Assembly: GCA_018389105.1 (NCBI GenBank)
Contig: JACATO010000333.1
Coordinates: 868,001 to 932,000, forward strand
DNA from: Nautilus pompilius
Lineage: Eukaryota; Mollusca; Cephalopoda; Nautilida; Nautilidae
Direction: 5' to 3'
Length of the DNA: 64,000 nt
Position numbers and translations under genes: made by a program. Position 1 is the first letter of the stretch; each line of letters starts with the position of its first letter. Shown here piece by piece: positions 13,897 through 25,471 of this stretch. Below the pieces are notes generated by a model. It did no database searches. It was not told the origin of the DNA and was given only the letters and a program-made list of their open reading frames with translations.

Positions 13897-15080
13897 ATGG
13901 TTCATGAAACAGACTACAGAAATCAGTGCCAGGAACATTTGCTGATTGATGAGCAATTCACTGTTAATGTACTCATTGAAACATACAAAATTATCCAATC
14001 GATAACAAGCAAGCACTATCCTAACTATAGGTATAAAAACCAAACCTCCAACCAATCTTCTACCTCATCTCAAAATGCTTCCTGTAAAGTCACGAAAATC
14101 ACACACATCAGCTTTAAGATGGAAGCTATTAAGCTCACTGAAGAAAATGGTGATAATATGGCCATGCATAAAAAATATGTTGTTGATGAGAAATGTGTTA
14201 GGGACTGGCGTAAAGGATACACTATGGACTACTAAGAAAACCAAGACAAATCACAGCTGCAAAGCTAGGTGGATTAACACTGCAGATAACTTGGAGGAAT
14301 ATACTTGTTTACCCAACACACCATATTGTGAATTTAGTACTGGTATAGCTGACTGGCCAAACAAATTGCAAGTGATGATTGATTGCTGTCTTTACATTTT
14401 CCCTTATCTTTCTATCATTGGTGTACAGTATTCACCAAGGTGGTTTCCTGAAGGTATGTTCCATATAATCCAATCAGAGAATAGCTGAGCATTTTGACCT
14501 GTGTTGGCCTAGCTGTGAAACCAAGCTGAATATCAGCTTGTGCTATCAAAAATGAAATTGTGAGTTGAATTTCTGAATCTGAATGTGCTGTAATATCTCA
14601 AAATCAAAAAAAAGCGTTGAAGACAGATATAACTGATACATATGGCTTTTTAAAGTATGTTATTCAACATAGCACAAATGACAGAGGATCAACTAATGAT
14701 CACTGATATCATACAGTGAAAATTAGATAGCTGGCTTTCGATAACAGATTCAATATTAACGTTCACAGTTTGTTTAAAATATCTCAATGATTACAGACAT
14801 GTTGAAAAATTATTTCAGCACCCTATTTATCTAGAAGATCATCCCACATAGTAGTTCAATGACATGCACAAAATCTTTTTTATGAGCCTAGAAGTACTAT
14901 AGTCAGTAATGCAATGCAACAGTGTTATAAAGGATTTTACGCATTGTTCTGATTGATTGAAAGTTTGGCTGACTACTATAGTTGGCCTAGCCTCGTCTTA
15001 TACTCCAAATCAACTTATCTATGATTGAAGGAAAGAAAAATGGGAAAATTAGCCAAATCAACTTATACTCCAAGAATAAA
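13897..15080 (+). mobile_element. pogo-type transposon fossil with Brinker-like DNA-binding domain
   Basis: An open frame at 13897-14235 ends in a helix-turn-helix like the BrkDBD of pogo-derived proteins: KITHISFKMEAIKLTEENGD, then KKYVVDEKCVRDWRKG (14086-14219). A frame-shifted continuation (NHSCKARWINTADNLEEY) matches the downstream part of that domain. At 14991-15074 the sequence CTCGTCTTATACTCCAAATC and a second ATCAACTTATACTCCAA resemble the GGCTTATACTCGAGTCAA-type ends of pogo-like elements. The DDE domain between is not recognisable. I regard it as an internally decayed copy. Confidence 0.55.
14086..14340 (+). pseudogene. BrkDBD-like HTH of a pogo transposase
   Basis: This DNA-binding domain fragment has Lys/Arg-rich helices and the invariant-type VRDWRK motif. 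It is split by a frameshift near 14220 and has no intact protein downstream. Confidence 0.6.
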
Positions 15081-15263
15081 TTAATAAAAGAAATCAATAA
15101 TTATTGGAATCTAATACTGTAAACTCTCAAGGATCAAATGTCATTATGATCTTGCAAATGTATTATTAAATAACATGTTAATATTATAATTCTAGATAAC
15201 TAAAATTAGAAAATCTATTAAAAATACAAAAACATTTTGGACAATATTCTAGTAGGATAATGC

Positions 15264-15494
15264 ATGCCCCCCCCAACACTCCTCTTTCAGCATCTTGATA
15301 CCAATGATGTCAGCATCATGCACTGGCTAGCCTTTTTATTAGACTTGAATCAGATTGTGCATCTTTGGGATGAGTTTGTCAAGTTTGTCATCTTGAAGCA
15401 ATACCCATTACACTTAATTAGTTGTCACAAGAGCTTCTCCAAATATGAAGCAACCTCAATCAAGATCATATCTGAAAGCTCTTATTCATCTTGA
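15264..15494 (+). pseudogene. Tc1/mariner transposase C-terminal fragment
   Basis: The frame contains MHWLAFLLDLNQIVHLWDEF, which aligns with the family's LPWPxxSPDLNPIEHLWDEL signature around the third catalytic residue, followed by a degraded C-terminal helix. It begins after a C-rich run and has no upstream catalytic residues, so only the tail survives. Confidence 0.6.
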
Positions 15495-15499
15495 GCAAT

Positions 15500-18040
15500 G
15501 ATAGTGTAAAACTATTGCGAATTCTAGGAGTAAACAAGCATACAAAATAGTTTTCTCTTATGGTGCCCATGATTGTAGTCACATGTTTTTACTTTCCAAT
15601 ACCAAATTGAGTTGTCAACAACACAAAATTATTGCATGTTTAGTATACTGATAAAAATATCAGAGTTTTGAAGTATGGTTACCAGAGCTTTATGCAGAAG
15701 AGTATGTATATATATTTCCCTACTTTTAGGTCTGCTGATAGCATTGCAAAATTTTCAGCAACAAATACAAAATGTACGATGATTGACTGAAACACTGTGC
15801 AAAGCAGGGCTTTTAGGGAAGACAGTAAATCTTCCCAAATCAAAATTCCTAATATAAGTGTCCATTAACTGCAGTTGAGCCTTTCCCCCATCCTTTCTTT
15901 CTTTTATAGTAATGTTACTGCCTTGGCAAGCAAAGCAAAGCAAAGCAAAGCAAAGCAAAGCAAAATAACTTTAAAAAAACCAAAAAAAAAACCCCAGCAT
16001 TTTTTACAAATGTTAAGCTACCAAATGCTTTATTAAGGTAGGCAGATTAGAATGATCCCCTAGGCATATTCAAAACTTAATCCATGCATCCTATGGACAT
16101 GCTTCTAGAATTAAAGAAAAAAAAAAGTTAGTTAGCTTTTTTAGTTAGTCACACGAGGAAAAAATTACCTTCTTCTTGACCTGGTATCTCTTCATTCACA
16201 AACTAAATTAAATTAAACTCCTCGACTGTAAAGACAAAAGGTTACTGTAAAATATGAAGATTCCATGGAGGTGCAGCATAAATCATCACATTAATTACCA
16301 GTTTAATTTTGATCAGACTGGCTAGAGGGCAGCACTGTACTCTTTTTCGAGGATATCTGTAATGAGAAAAGCGATTACGCGTGATAAACTATGCATTTCT
16401 AGCATAGACTAATTCAGGCTTTATACAACTTTATGCTTAAATCCAATTTCATCCTTAAAATTCTCTGCTACATAGGTTTTTAATTATACTGAGAATCAGT
16501 GCTCCCCAGTAAACAGAAGCAACTTTGATTTCAATAAAAGTCCTTGGTTTTCACAAATTCTTCTAAAAGTGGTAACCATTTTAATGAAGGATCCAGATTT
16601 ATATCTTTCTGATTACAAATAATGCCCACATTAAACTAAAATGTTCAATTTCTAATGCATTGATGTCTTACAATTAAACATTTAAGAACTACAACAAATA
16701 AGCTTACACAATCTCATGTATAAATATGCAGGGAATTCAATAATCAGCCAGTCAGACTCAAATGATAATTTTTCCATGCCAGTGCATCAAGCAAAAATGC
16801 AACTAACATGCCAAATGCACTTTTTGTAGTAACTGTAGAAAAATGGTAAAACACTTGAATGGAGATCAGTGTAGTAGATTAAAGCTTATATCGATTTTCT
16901 TTTCCAATTTATGAAAAGTTACTTTACTAGTAAGATTATACAGTATAACTATTTGATATCAAGAATCCATCCACATTTATTCTTCTTCTTTCCTGAAAAA
17001 TTCCAGGGGTCTATAGGATGAGTATTGTTATGCATCCAGGAAGTACAGGGTGACAAAAAGTGTATATACCAATAAAATGAGCTGAATTCATAGTCACTGT
17101 TAGTACAACAGATATCTTCAAATGTTATACAAATGAAGCTATGCCTATGATCCTTTGACAGTGAAGAGAAATTTTACATCATCAGGATCAAGTGTCATCT
17201 TGCCAAAGTACTAATTGCTTATTTCAAATAAGATTTAATACATACCAGATGGTGCAGCAAGAAACTGGAGAAATCCCTTATAATGCCTACATATCCATAT
17301 CTACATTTTGAGTGTTCAGAAAGATGAAAAATACTCTACAAGACCAAGATTGATATGCAAAGATGCATGTTGATTCATTTTACAATACTACCATTAATGT
17401 TTGAATATGAAAGGTTTACTGAAGAAACTTATAATTTTTATTTTCTGCTGTAAATTTTAATATTTTTAATAAACATAAAAAACTAAGATCATTCTTTTAA
17501 AGTATTATAATGTATACATTCCTCTTTTTTTGCCAACACATGCATTTCAAAAAAAAAACAAACAAACAAACATTCAACTACATATGAACTACAATTGTAA
17601 TTGGTAGCAATAAATTTCACCATATTTTTTTTATGAAAATAATTTGAAAATACACTTTTTAACCTAATCAAGTATCTAATCTAATCCTTTCCTATTCAGA
17701 ATGGCCAAGGCTAGCTGGGAAAAAAAACAGACATTGATAAGTCATTCAATGATCACTTTGGTTTATACTTTAGATAATACATATAAAGGGATGCTGGTCC
17801 ACATTATCACTTTCTCTGACTATAGATGTGTCATTTAATTTTCCTGCAAAAATGACTTTACTGGTTAAGTTACTTGTGTAACCTACTTTGATTATCTAAT
17901 GCATCATCATCTACAAGGTGAAATCTGACACCAAATCCCTTCATTATAGTGATGTGGAGCTCTCAATTGTTCATACCTTGAACCACTCATCATTTAGCTG
18001 ATTAGATAATTATCAAGAGCAACAATAACAATGGCAAGAT
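15500..18040. other. No supportable gene
   Basis: A+T-rich, with the CAAAG repeat. A minus-strand acceptor-like site near 16362 (TTTTCTCATTACAG) precedes a short open segment, insufficient for an exon call. Confidence 0.4.
15931..15964. repeat. (CAAAG)n pentanucleotide repeat
   Basis: Six perfect CAAAG units followed by a partial one; the repeat creates a meaningless open frame on the minus strand. Confidence 0.95.
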
Positions 18041-18044
18041 TCCA

Positions 18045-18106
18045 TCAACCCAAAGATTGATGCCCCTGATAAGACTAACCACTATACCACACAGCCCCAG
18101 AGGGGA
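18045..18106 (-). mobile_element. Possible tRNA-like SINE head
   Basis: The minus strand has GTGTGGTATAGTGGTTAGTC (A-box-like) and GGGCATCAATCTTTGGG (weak B box). It lies just upstream of the piggyBac core at 18.2 kb and lacks the central block of the other SINEs. Assignment is tentative. Confidence 0.35.
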
Positions 18107-18199
18107 ACAGATAGAACTGATGTAACAGACTTAGTGTCTGTTACAAGATAGTAAAATAATGGTGGTGATGAGATTGAAGAAACTAACTCAGTACTGGCA

Positions 18200-18760
18200 C
18201 CTCTGTGACAACAGTTAAGCACCTGATTGACTCTGATAGAAACCATTGCTGCAAAATCAGGTATCTTCTTTATGTAGCCACCAGAAACTTTTAGACCAAG
18301 TGTCAGCCTCAAAAGGTGATCAGCATTGATAAAATTGTGATAGTCTTTAAGGATTGGTGCCACAAAGCAGTACCTTTCAATCAAACCAATCTACTGGGGC
18401 CTAAAGGTGTGGACAACAGCTGATGACAAGACCCAACATCAATCTTAGTAGAAATTAGGTGCACACAGTAGAAAATCTCTCAAAACACCTGCAAAGAACA
18501 CAACACAACCTCTACTTTGATAACTACTTCAGCTCTCCAGAATTGTTGGAAAGATTAGAGGGGTTTCAGGCCTCATCTGCTATTCATTAGAACAAGTGAA
18601 ATTTGCCTGATTTTAACAATCTCTAGCTGCAGCAAAAGGAAATCAAGGTGTGGCAAAAGAGTGATTTCCTTGCCATCTAGTGGCATGACAATGACTTTCG
18701 GCTAGACATGGAGATTTTAAGGGGATGGCTTCTGCTCCAGAACCCTGATAACCAAAACTA
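18200..18760 (+). pseudogene. Second piggyBac transposase fossil (catalytic core only)
   Basis: Plus-strand reading frames, with shifts, preserve the three catalytic blocks of a different piggyBac lineage. These are CQPQKVISIDKIVIVFKDW (Asp codon 18328-18330, the following Glu now Lys), KPIYWGLKVWTTADDKT after a frameshift, LYFDNYFSSPELLERLEGF (Asp codon 18519-18521), and a degraded WHDN (Asp codon 18687-18689). A KIRYLL helix precedes the first block, as in the family. Stops lie inside all segments. No terminal repeats or TTAA pair were found; the element probably extends from about 18.0 to 19.3 kb. Confidence 0.75.
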
Positions 18761-19984
18761 CCATATTCTGGCAAAGATAGAAAAGAGAAAAGGTGTCTCA
18801 GGAATAGTCAGAAAACCCTTTCAGTTCATGTAGTGGAGACCAGCTTTTGCCACCATCTCTGTACCATTGACATGTACAGGAAGAATTGTCATCAATCATG
18901 TGAATGCAATTTCTTGAAAGTCAGTGATTTTACTATACATTTTTAACTTTCTGAATTCTCCATAAAACCACCACTGTAGTCTTGTCCCCTACAGGCAAAC
19001 AGTTCTAGCTAACAGCAGATAACTGGAAACAAGCTTACCAAGTCTTCATGGACAGTGAAATCCTTGCTATCTTGCTTTATCAATTATGGAAATACACTTC
19101 AACTCTCATATTTTGCTTAGTAGTGTACACAGTACCAAGTATAACATGAGAGTGATAGGTTAGTTGACAATGCCATGAATGGAATTCAAAGAAGCCCATT
19201 CTTTAGCTCTAGTCCTGGTACTCACTATACTGATCCCCAGCAGTAATTACTTAGCATGCTGGTTGTTGATAGTGTGATCCCCAGAGCACATTATGCACAG
19301 TGTCAATATATCAACTTTGGATAGTACCATCCTGCACAGTAGTGTTTTTTAGGTTTTAGGATTACTTTACTGATGACCAGAAAGTCTAGGATTAATACTT
19401 GTGTTGTCATCCAAGTAAAGCAACAAAGAAGTTGCAAGAATCCTTTTGTTTTTGTGGTAAAAGCATACTGTGTAGCCATGGGCATCCACAGGATTTTTTC
19501 CAAAGGTGGGAAGGAAATGACAAAAAATGTTTGCAGGATAAATTTCGAGGGGTGAAAATTGACAAAATAATATTAAGTGCAGGGAATGTACCTAGTGATG
19601 AAAGCATACTAAGGTCAAAAATAAAAAGATAATTTTTTTCTATCAAAGATATTTGATTTTGATCTTAACTTAGAAACATTTCTTGAAATTCATTTAGAAT
19701 TTTAAAAAATTTAATTTATTTTTTCAACATTAATATGCTTCCTTTGCTATTGTGATACCCCCATCAGAGCTCTCAATAATGACACAAAAAAAAAAAAAAA
19801 CATTTTTATTCAATACAAATTGTAAATGTCTCATCTTAAAAATAATGGATAAATTTGGACAAGTTCATGCTTGTCAGCTGTAACTTTTACTCTACCAACA
19901 CTTATTATTATACAAAGTCCAGAAAAATGACCATCTGCCATTGTTGACCTCAGTCATATTTTCATCCTTCTCATTGTGCTAAAT

Positions 19985-22030
19985 GATTTCTCCACTATGC
20001 ATGTTATTACTGGTAATGCTAGAGCAAAATAAATTGCTTGATGAATGGAAGGGAAATAGATCAGTGGACTCCAACAACTCAATGAGTCCATTTTTTAAAA
20101 TTTGCCAACATATTCTTTGCCTTTTTTTGGACATTACAAACCAGGCAATAGCTTCAGCTTCCAAGTTTTCAATTTCACACAATTTATTTTTACAATTTGG
20201 TTTTTGAATACCTCCCATCCAATGTGTCCTATTTGTACAGGATTAAGGCATAAAAGAGACAAATTTTGTTTATTTTATGCAGCAAACCAGCTCTCTAGTG
20301 ATGAGATGATTGAGTCCAAATATGGTATAAACAATGCTTGGTGGAAATATTCCTCCATGATTTGAGCCCCCCCACCAATTCAGATCAAAATGTCTGCCAT
20401 CTGCATTGTCTGAAAACAGATAATTTAATATTCAACTTCTTGACAACTGTTGAACTTTAGCAAAATGTTCACTGAATTATTGTTCTGCTTTTTGTTGGTG
20501 TTCACGAAACATACTTATGAGCTCCTGAACATGATCATGCACTTTTTTGATATGAAGTTAGAGAGCTGTTACAGATTCAAACATAGCATTGCTGAATAAC
20601 TAGAAATTACAGGCAGACAAAAAAAAAAACAAACAAAAAAACATTGTGCTTAAAGCAAACTGGTGTGCATCTTATTGCATTTTACCTGAAGCTATAGTGG
20701 CCACATGCTTAATTGGTAAAAAATGTGTTCAAAATTGTCGCAAAAAATTCCAATACTTTTGTGTTTTGCAGTCCAATGTGTTTCAGATAGTAGTGGCACA
20801 TTTGGAAAAAGACATCTCTTTAGACTCTCAAGGAGAAATTTCATGATAGCTTTGATTGCACCAATTGTATTGCGTATTTCAGGTACACAATTCAGGTTGT
20901 TCACAACTATATTGAGTTTATGAGCAGCACAATGGACAAACACAGCTTTAGAATACTTACATTTTATTGTAGCTTGCATGCCCCTTTCCCTTCCTGCCAT
21001 TATAAAGCATCTGTAGTATCACTGACCATGTAGTTTTTTCCTAGATTCAAGCCAAACTTCGTACACTGATCAATGATAGTATTGGCAATGGAAGCAGCAG
21101 GCATCCAGTTCATGTAGCCTTACAAATCAAAGAAATTCCTCTCAGATAATATTTTCAATGATTGCTGTGTTGACAAAACATACACCAAGTGACAATTTCT
21201 CCTTTCCAAATATGTTAGCACTTTCAACAGAAAATCCAATGGAATTTTTTTGCTGAAGAAACTTCTTCCTCCACAGACTGGTCAGTTCATTTTCATATAT
21301 ATATATATATATATATAGCAAGTATTAGCTAAAGCATTTTACAAATGGTTTCTTAGCATCTCATTTCCTGATTCAATATCAAAATTAAGAGAGCTTTGAA
21401 CATTTCCAATTTTGCTTCCTTTACCACGTAAAGCAATGTCATGTGTACAACAAAATAGAATGGTCAACAACATTGGATATAATGCTTTCCGGTTCTGTTC
21501 AATGTCCCACTTTGAAGAACTGTCCAGTTAACAAAATGTTCATTTCTGGTTTTTTTCCTGATGGCATGTGCACAAGTAGTAGGAATGACTTCTTGCACTT
21601 TCATAAGTCTTTATACCTTGTAAAAGGTGGTGTGGTGAAGGATCCCTATGTTCCACAATGAACTACTGTGGGAAAATTGTACAATATTCTCAGATTGCTT
21701 CTTTTAGGCGTGGGGAATAACTAAGCCATAGTGAATATTGATTTACCCACACACGATGGAAACTGTGCTCCTTTTAAAAATCAATTCTCAAGAGAGCAGT
21801 TAATCTATTTGTAAAAAAAAAAGTGTGCTTTTAAGATTATCCGTTAGTTTTATGGACAAATTAAAGTACAATCCAATATCATTAGGATTATCATCAGAAT
21901 GATTGGGTTGAACACATCTAACTGTTGCTGTTGAATCTGGACCAGAGATAGTGCAGCTTTGTTCATCAGTTCTTGTCTTCTCTGGTGTTTCTAATTTCCG
22001 CTTTACTAAACACTTTCAAGTATCCATTTT
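19985..22030 (-). pseudogene. hAT transposase fossil, ZMYM1-like
   Basis: The clearest part is 21000-20692, an uninterrupted 102-codon stretch with the family's AVFVHCAAHKLNIVVNNLN, VPEIRNTIGAIK and LLSETHWTAKHKSI motifs (the DUF4371/hAT RNase H-like core). Upstream, about 21.7-21.0 kb, are remnants of the N-terminal TTF-type region (FTRYKDL). Downstream, 20218-19979, is a C-terminal dimerisation-like piece (LIELLESTDLFPFHSS). Stops and frameshifts separate the parts, and an (AT)n run interrupts the N-terminal half. It is not functional. Confidence 0.75.
21295..21317. repeat. (AT)n microsatellite
   Basis: A short AT run that interrupts the N-terminal part of the hAT transposase remnant on the minus strand. 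Confidence 0.9.
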
Positions 22031-22097
22031 TGAAAAATAAGGATCAGCAAAATATCTGAAACAAACATAAATGTAAACCATGCTTGATCTGACTGGA

Positions 22098-22148
22098 TCA
22101 CTCGGCTATTGGATGTAGATTTCTTTGCCAATTTTTATAGCCGAGTGA
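22098..22148. repeat. 12-bp perfect inverted repeat (stem-loop)
   Basis: TCACTCGGCTAT (22098-22109) and ATAGCCGAGTGA (22137-22148) are perfect complements around a 27-nt loop. A GATCT sits just outside each arm (22086-22090 and 22149-22153). It lies inside the 19.5-22.6 kb hAT copy, upstream of its transposase. It could be a subterminal signal or a small nested insertion. Confidence 0.6.
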
Positions 22149-23348
22149 GATCTAGAAGTGGCTTCTGCTGCTTAGTTTGATTAACTAATTAAAAGCACTG
22201 CCACGGTCACTAAGTAATCAAAGCACAGTTAGAGTAACCAATTGGAAACCCCTTCATTTTTGAATTAACCTATCGGCTTTTTTCTCAAAAACTACGAGAG
22301 AGACAGATGGTTTAGCTATTCACTTTGACATATGTACTGCCAGTGCCTTATCTTATATTTTCCTATATTGCTACTCTCTTCCTAACCTTTTGGCCTTCAG
22401 CCAGGTATGGTCAGACTCATTATTTCTTGCCTGATTCATCACACACCAGTGAACATGGTGAATCAGGTTAAAAAATAATGCCATCATTACACAAGCACTA
22501 TCAAATTTCCAGAGGGAGGGGGGCAGTTGACCCCTCTTGCCCAAACTCTTGTGGATGTGCATGATTGCAACCCTATAAGCATCAGACTGTGTGCATCTTA
22601 AAATTTTCCTTCATGTATTTCTAGTTTATGTTAACTTTAATGGTGAACTATTTCATTAATCTTATGTTTGATAAAATGCCATAAACTGAGCCAAATAAAG
22701 TTACAAAATTATGCTTTTCTGGTGCAGCAGAGCTATAGCTAAAGAAAGTTTTCAAATAATTTCTCTTAAAAACAACAAAAACACCACAACTCTTACCAGC
22801 TAAATACTGTTTGTTTTTAAATTTCTGCAAATAGAACCCTATCAAGCAAAACAAAGAGAGAAGTAAAAGCATTGTACTAAAGAATAGATGAAACACTGTT
22901 TGTTGTTGCTCTGGTCTGGTTGTCTTTCATATCCAGTAGGCGTTTGCTCTTGGCTACTGTTAGCTATTTCTGTGCCAGTTTTGAAAAACATGGAAATGAA
23001 CACCACCTTTTTTAAGAGAGTTCTGGTCATTTTGTCATGATCATTCAGAGTTTTCAAAAATTCATGTTCTCCTAATCATTTACTCTACATTTGGCATGTT
23101 TGTCTAGCTATACCCAGACATGAGAAAGCAAACCAGAAAGGTGAGTGACATAGTCATGGTGACTACCTTGTTGCACAATTGTTAGCATCTGCATATGTTA
23201 GTGTTTCATTATCAAATGTTTGCTTTTACCTCCCTGTCAGAGGATGGAAATCAGTTATGAGCTTTGAGATAAATTATGAGCTTTCATAATTAACATGTAA
23301 TAATATCCTTTCTATAATAAAAACAAGTTTTTGTTGTCAAATTACTAA

Positions 23349-23363
23349 CTCTTTCCCTGCCAA
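23349..23363 (+). repeat. piggyBac left terminal inverted repeat
   Basis: CTCTTTCCCTGCCAA, directly preceded by the decayed target copy CTAA. Confidence 0.9.
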
Positions 23364-23484
23364 GATTTTTTTTAAAGTTTATACCTCTAAAATGCCCAAC
23401 TTTTTAATATTTTAACACTTTTTATTTGCATAAATAAACCTTTATTGAGACAAAGTCTTTATTATTCATCTTTGAACTTGCACT

Positions 23485-25297
23485 TTACAATATTTCAGTA
23501 ATACTTATGTCAAAGCATTTCATTTCACAGAGAGGCATATTGCAATGCTTATAAAACACTTAAGTATCATGACAAAATCCTTCTTTGCACACCCTGCAGT
23601 GTGTTTCTGGGTTTTTCTTCTTACCAATTAGAGGATATTTTTCACTGACATGTATTTTGAATCTACCAATTAGTCTATCATCTGGGTCCTTGACTGGGGA
23701 CCTTCATGTGGGGTCAAGGGGCAAGACGGATTTGAACTCTGATGATGATAGTGTGTCTGAATTGAACACAGTTCTTTCAACAATTTCAGTTGAAATTCAT
23801 ACAGGTTCATTATTGTCATTATACACAATATGTTCATTGTGTATGGCCAATCCCACAAGGTAGGAAACAAATTTCTTAGGCCATTTTACAGTTTTTCTAA
23901 CTACAGAATAGTATGAAAACATTTGATCTATCCTATTGACACCTGTCATGAAATGATTGTATTCTATTATAGATGTTGGTTTATCAACCTCAGCAAAGCC
24001 ACCATCTCTTCCTAACTCTCTCTCTATCCATCTCAGCACTGTTTACTACTAATGTACTTGACAGTCCTATTGTCCTGCCATGCTATCAACATTACTTTCT
24101 CATTGTCACAGGAAATTTTCTCCCCCTTCCTCAAGCAGGGATTTGTCCCAGATTCCTTATCTCAGGCAGTTCCCCACAATTCTTTTGGAGTGTTCCACAA
24201 GTATATATATATTAGCATCAAGGAGTGCCTCACTAAGCCTGACTGAATTATAAAAGTTGTCCATCTCTGGAAAATAACATTTTCCAATTAGTCTGTTAAG
24301 GAAATGAAAAACCTCTTGGAATGTCTGTACCACCCTGTCATATATGAGAATATTCCAAAATTAAGAATTCTAAGAGTCTATGTATCCTTTGATTCCATAT
24401 TTTATTGGTTTTTGTGGATTATAACATCTGAAGGCTAGTCTATCTTTATATTTCAGCATCCCTTCATTTATGAAAATGTGAGGATGAGGGTATAATTATC
24501 CTCAGATTTTTTCATGTGTCATTGACAGGACAGACTTTGTAAAGTCTATATTGGCAGTTATCTGGCCGTGTGGTATTATCACTAAAGTGTAAAAAAAAAT
24601 CCATGATAATCTGAAATCTGTTCCTGCTTATAGTGTGTCCAAAGTGGTGTTTCAATAGAGTTCATCATTTGACCAGTACTGGCCAAGTTCTGACTTCCTT
24701 ATAAGGCCTGTCAATAACATCTGTGCAGGTTTTCATTTCTAGTACTGTTGAATTCTTCCACCTCCTAGATCCTGAATGGAGAGAGAGTGGTCTAGGAAGG
24801 TTAACAAAATATTCTTTAGCATAGAGGTTAGTCTGAATAATTTTTTAAATAGATCATCAGTTAAAAAAATAACTGAAAATGTCTTAAGACATGTCACCAA
24901 CATTCTGAGCATTACCCCTTGGACCAAGGTTTGCTGCTGCACAAGAGGTGTTTGGGAGCCAGCCAGTAGAACCCCAGTTCTGACCATTCTGGATTGGATT
25001 AACACATCCACCACGTGGTGCTGTGGTTGTCTGGCATTGTGCCCAATAGACCTATGGCTATTGGCATTATTACTGCTGTTGCTGTGACTGACACTCATTT
25101 TAATCAACATCACTTTGATCAGACTCATCATTGCTATTACCATTCAAACTATTATTTTTGTGATGTGGATCAAAATGCGTGTCCTGGACATCATTGTCAC
25201 TGCCAAATAAGTCATTCTCACTGTCTGTGTCTGATTCAGCAATAATTATGGCAATTTGTTGTGCAGAAAATCAATCTCTTCTCATCGGCATCACCAT
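23485..25297 (-). pseudogene. Broken piggyBac transposase (PGBD-like)
   Basis: The frame can be followed with interruptions from ATG at 25297 to TAA at 23487-23485. In order it shows: an acidic N-terminus (AESDTDSENDLFGSDND); a helical region; the first catalytic block, where the expected Asp-Glu reads Asn-Glu (INEGMLKYKDR, Asn codon at 24466-24468); the second block MDNFYNSVRLSEALLD (Asp codon 24261-24259); a GTL motif; the third block AWQDNRTV (Asp codon 24074-24072); a conserved FMTGVNRIDQMFSYY segment; and a C-terminal Cys/His zinc-binding domain (ETHCRVCKEGFCHD, then PLCEMKCF). In-frame stops occur after the ninth codon, after the first catalytic block and within the zinc domain, and frameshifts are present. 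The lost first Asp would itself abolish transposition. Confidence 0.88.
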
Positions 25298-25411
25298 TTT
25301 TAACCAGGAAATGACGTCATTTGGATTCAGAATTCACCCATGCTTTAACTAATAATATCCAATCCATTTATCAAACATCCCAAAAATACATTAGATTGGT
25401 GATCACCAACT

Positions 25412-25426
25412 TTGGCAGGGAAAGAG
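25412..25426 (-). repeat. piggyBac right terminal inverted repeat
   Basis: This is the exact reverse complement of the left repeat, followed by TTAA at 25427-25430. An inner palindrome TTGGTGATCACCAA lies just inside it. Confidence 0.9.
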
Positions 25427-25452
25427 TTAAGAATCATAAAAGTCTGCTGTTT

Positions 25453-25471
25453 TATATATATATATATATAT
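25453..25471. repeat. (TA)n microsatellite
   Basis: A TA run just outside the right end of the piggyBac element. Confidence 0.85.

Larger units (their letters stand above)
19477..22563 (-). mobile_element. hAT transposon copy (ZMYM1-like / DUF4371 group)
   Basis: Degenerate 17-bp inverted repeats bound the element: CATGGGCATCCACAGGA (19477-19493) and, read inward from the right, CATGCACATCCACAAGA (22563-22547), matching at 14 of 17 positions. G-rich/C-rich subterminal tracts follow at both ends. The 3.09-kb interior carries a minus-strand hAT transposase remnant. No convincing 8-bp target duplication is visible at exactly these ends, so the true termini may be a few bases outside. Confidence 0.6.
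23349..25426 (-). mobile_element. piggyBac transposon copy with terminal inverted repeats
   Basis: The element is bounded by perfect 15-bp inverted repeats, CTCTTTCCCTGCCAA at 23349-23363 and its complement at 25412-25426. The right end abuts TTAA (25427-25430); the left end abuts CTAA (23345-23348), one base from TTAA, the invariant piggyBac target. The length of 2078 bp is slightly short of a typical autonomous copy of about 2.4 kb. Inside, on the minus strand, is a recognisable but broken transposase. Confidence 0.9.

Noticed and set aside
16240..16362. Minus-strand exon candidate after TTTTCTCATTACAG
   Set aside because: The acceptor is good but the open segment is short, the donor weak, and no other exon in the region supports it.
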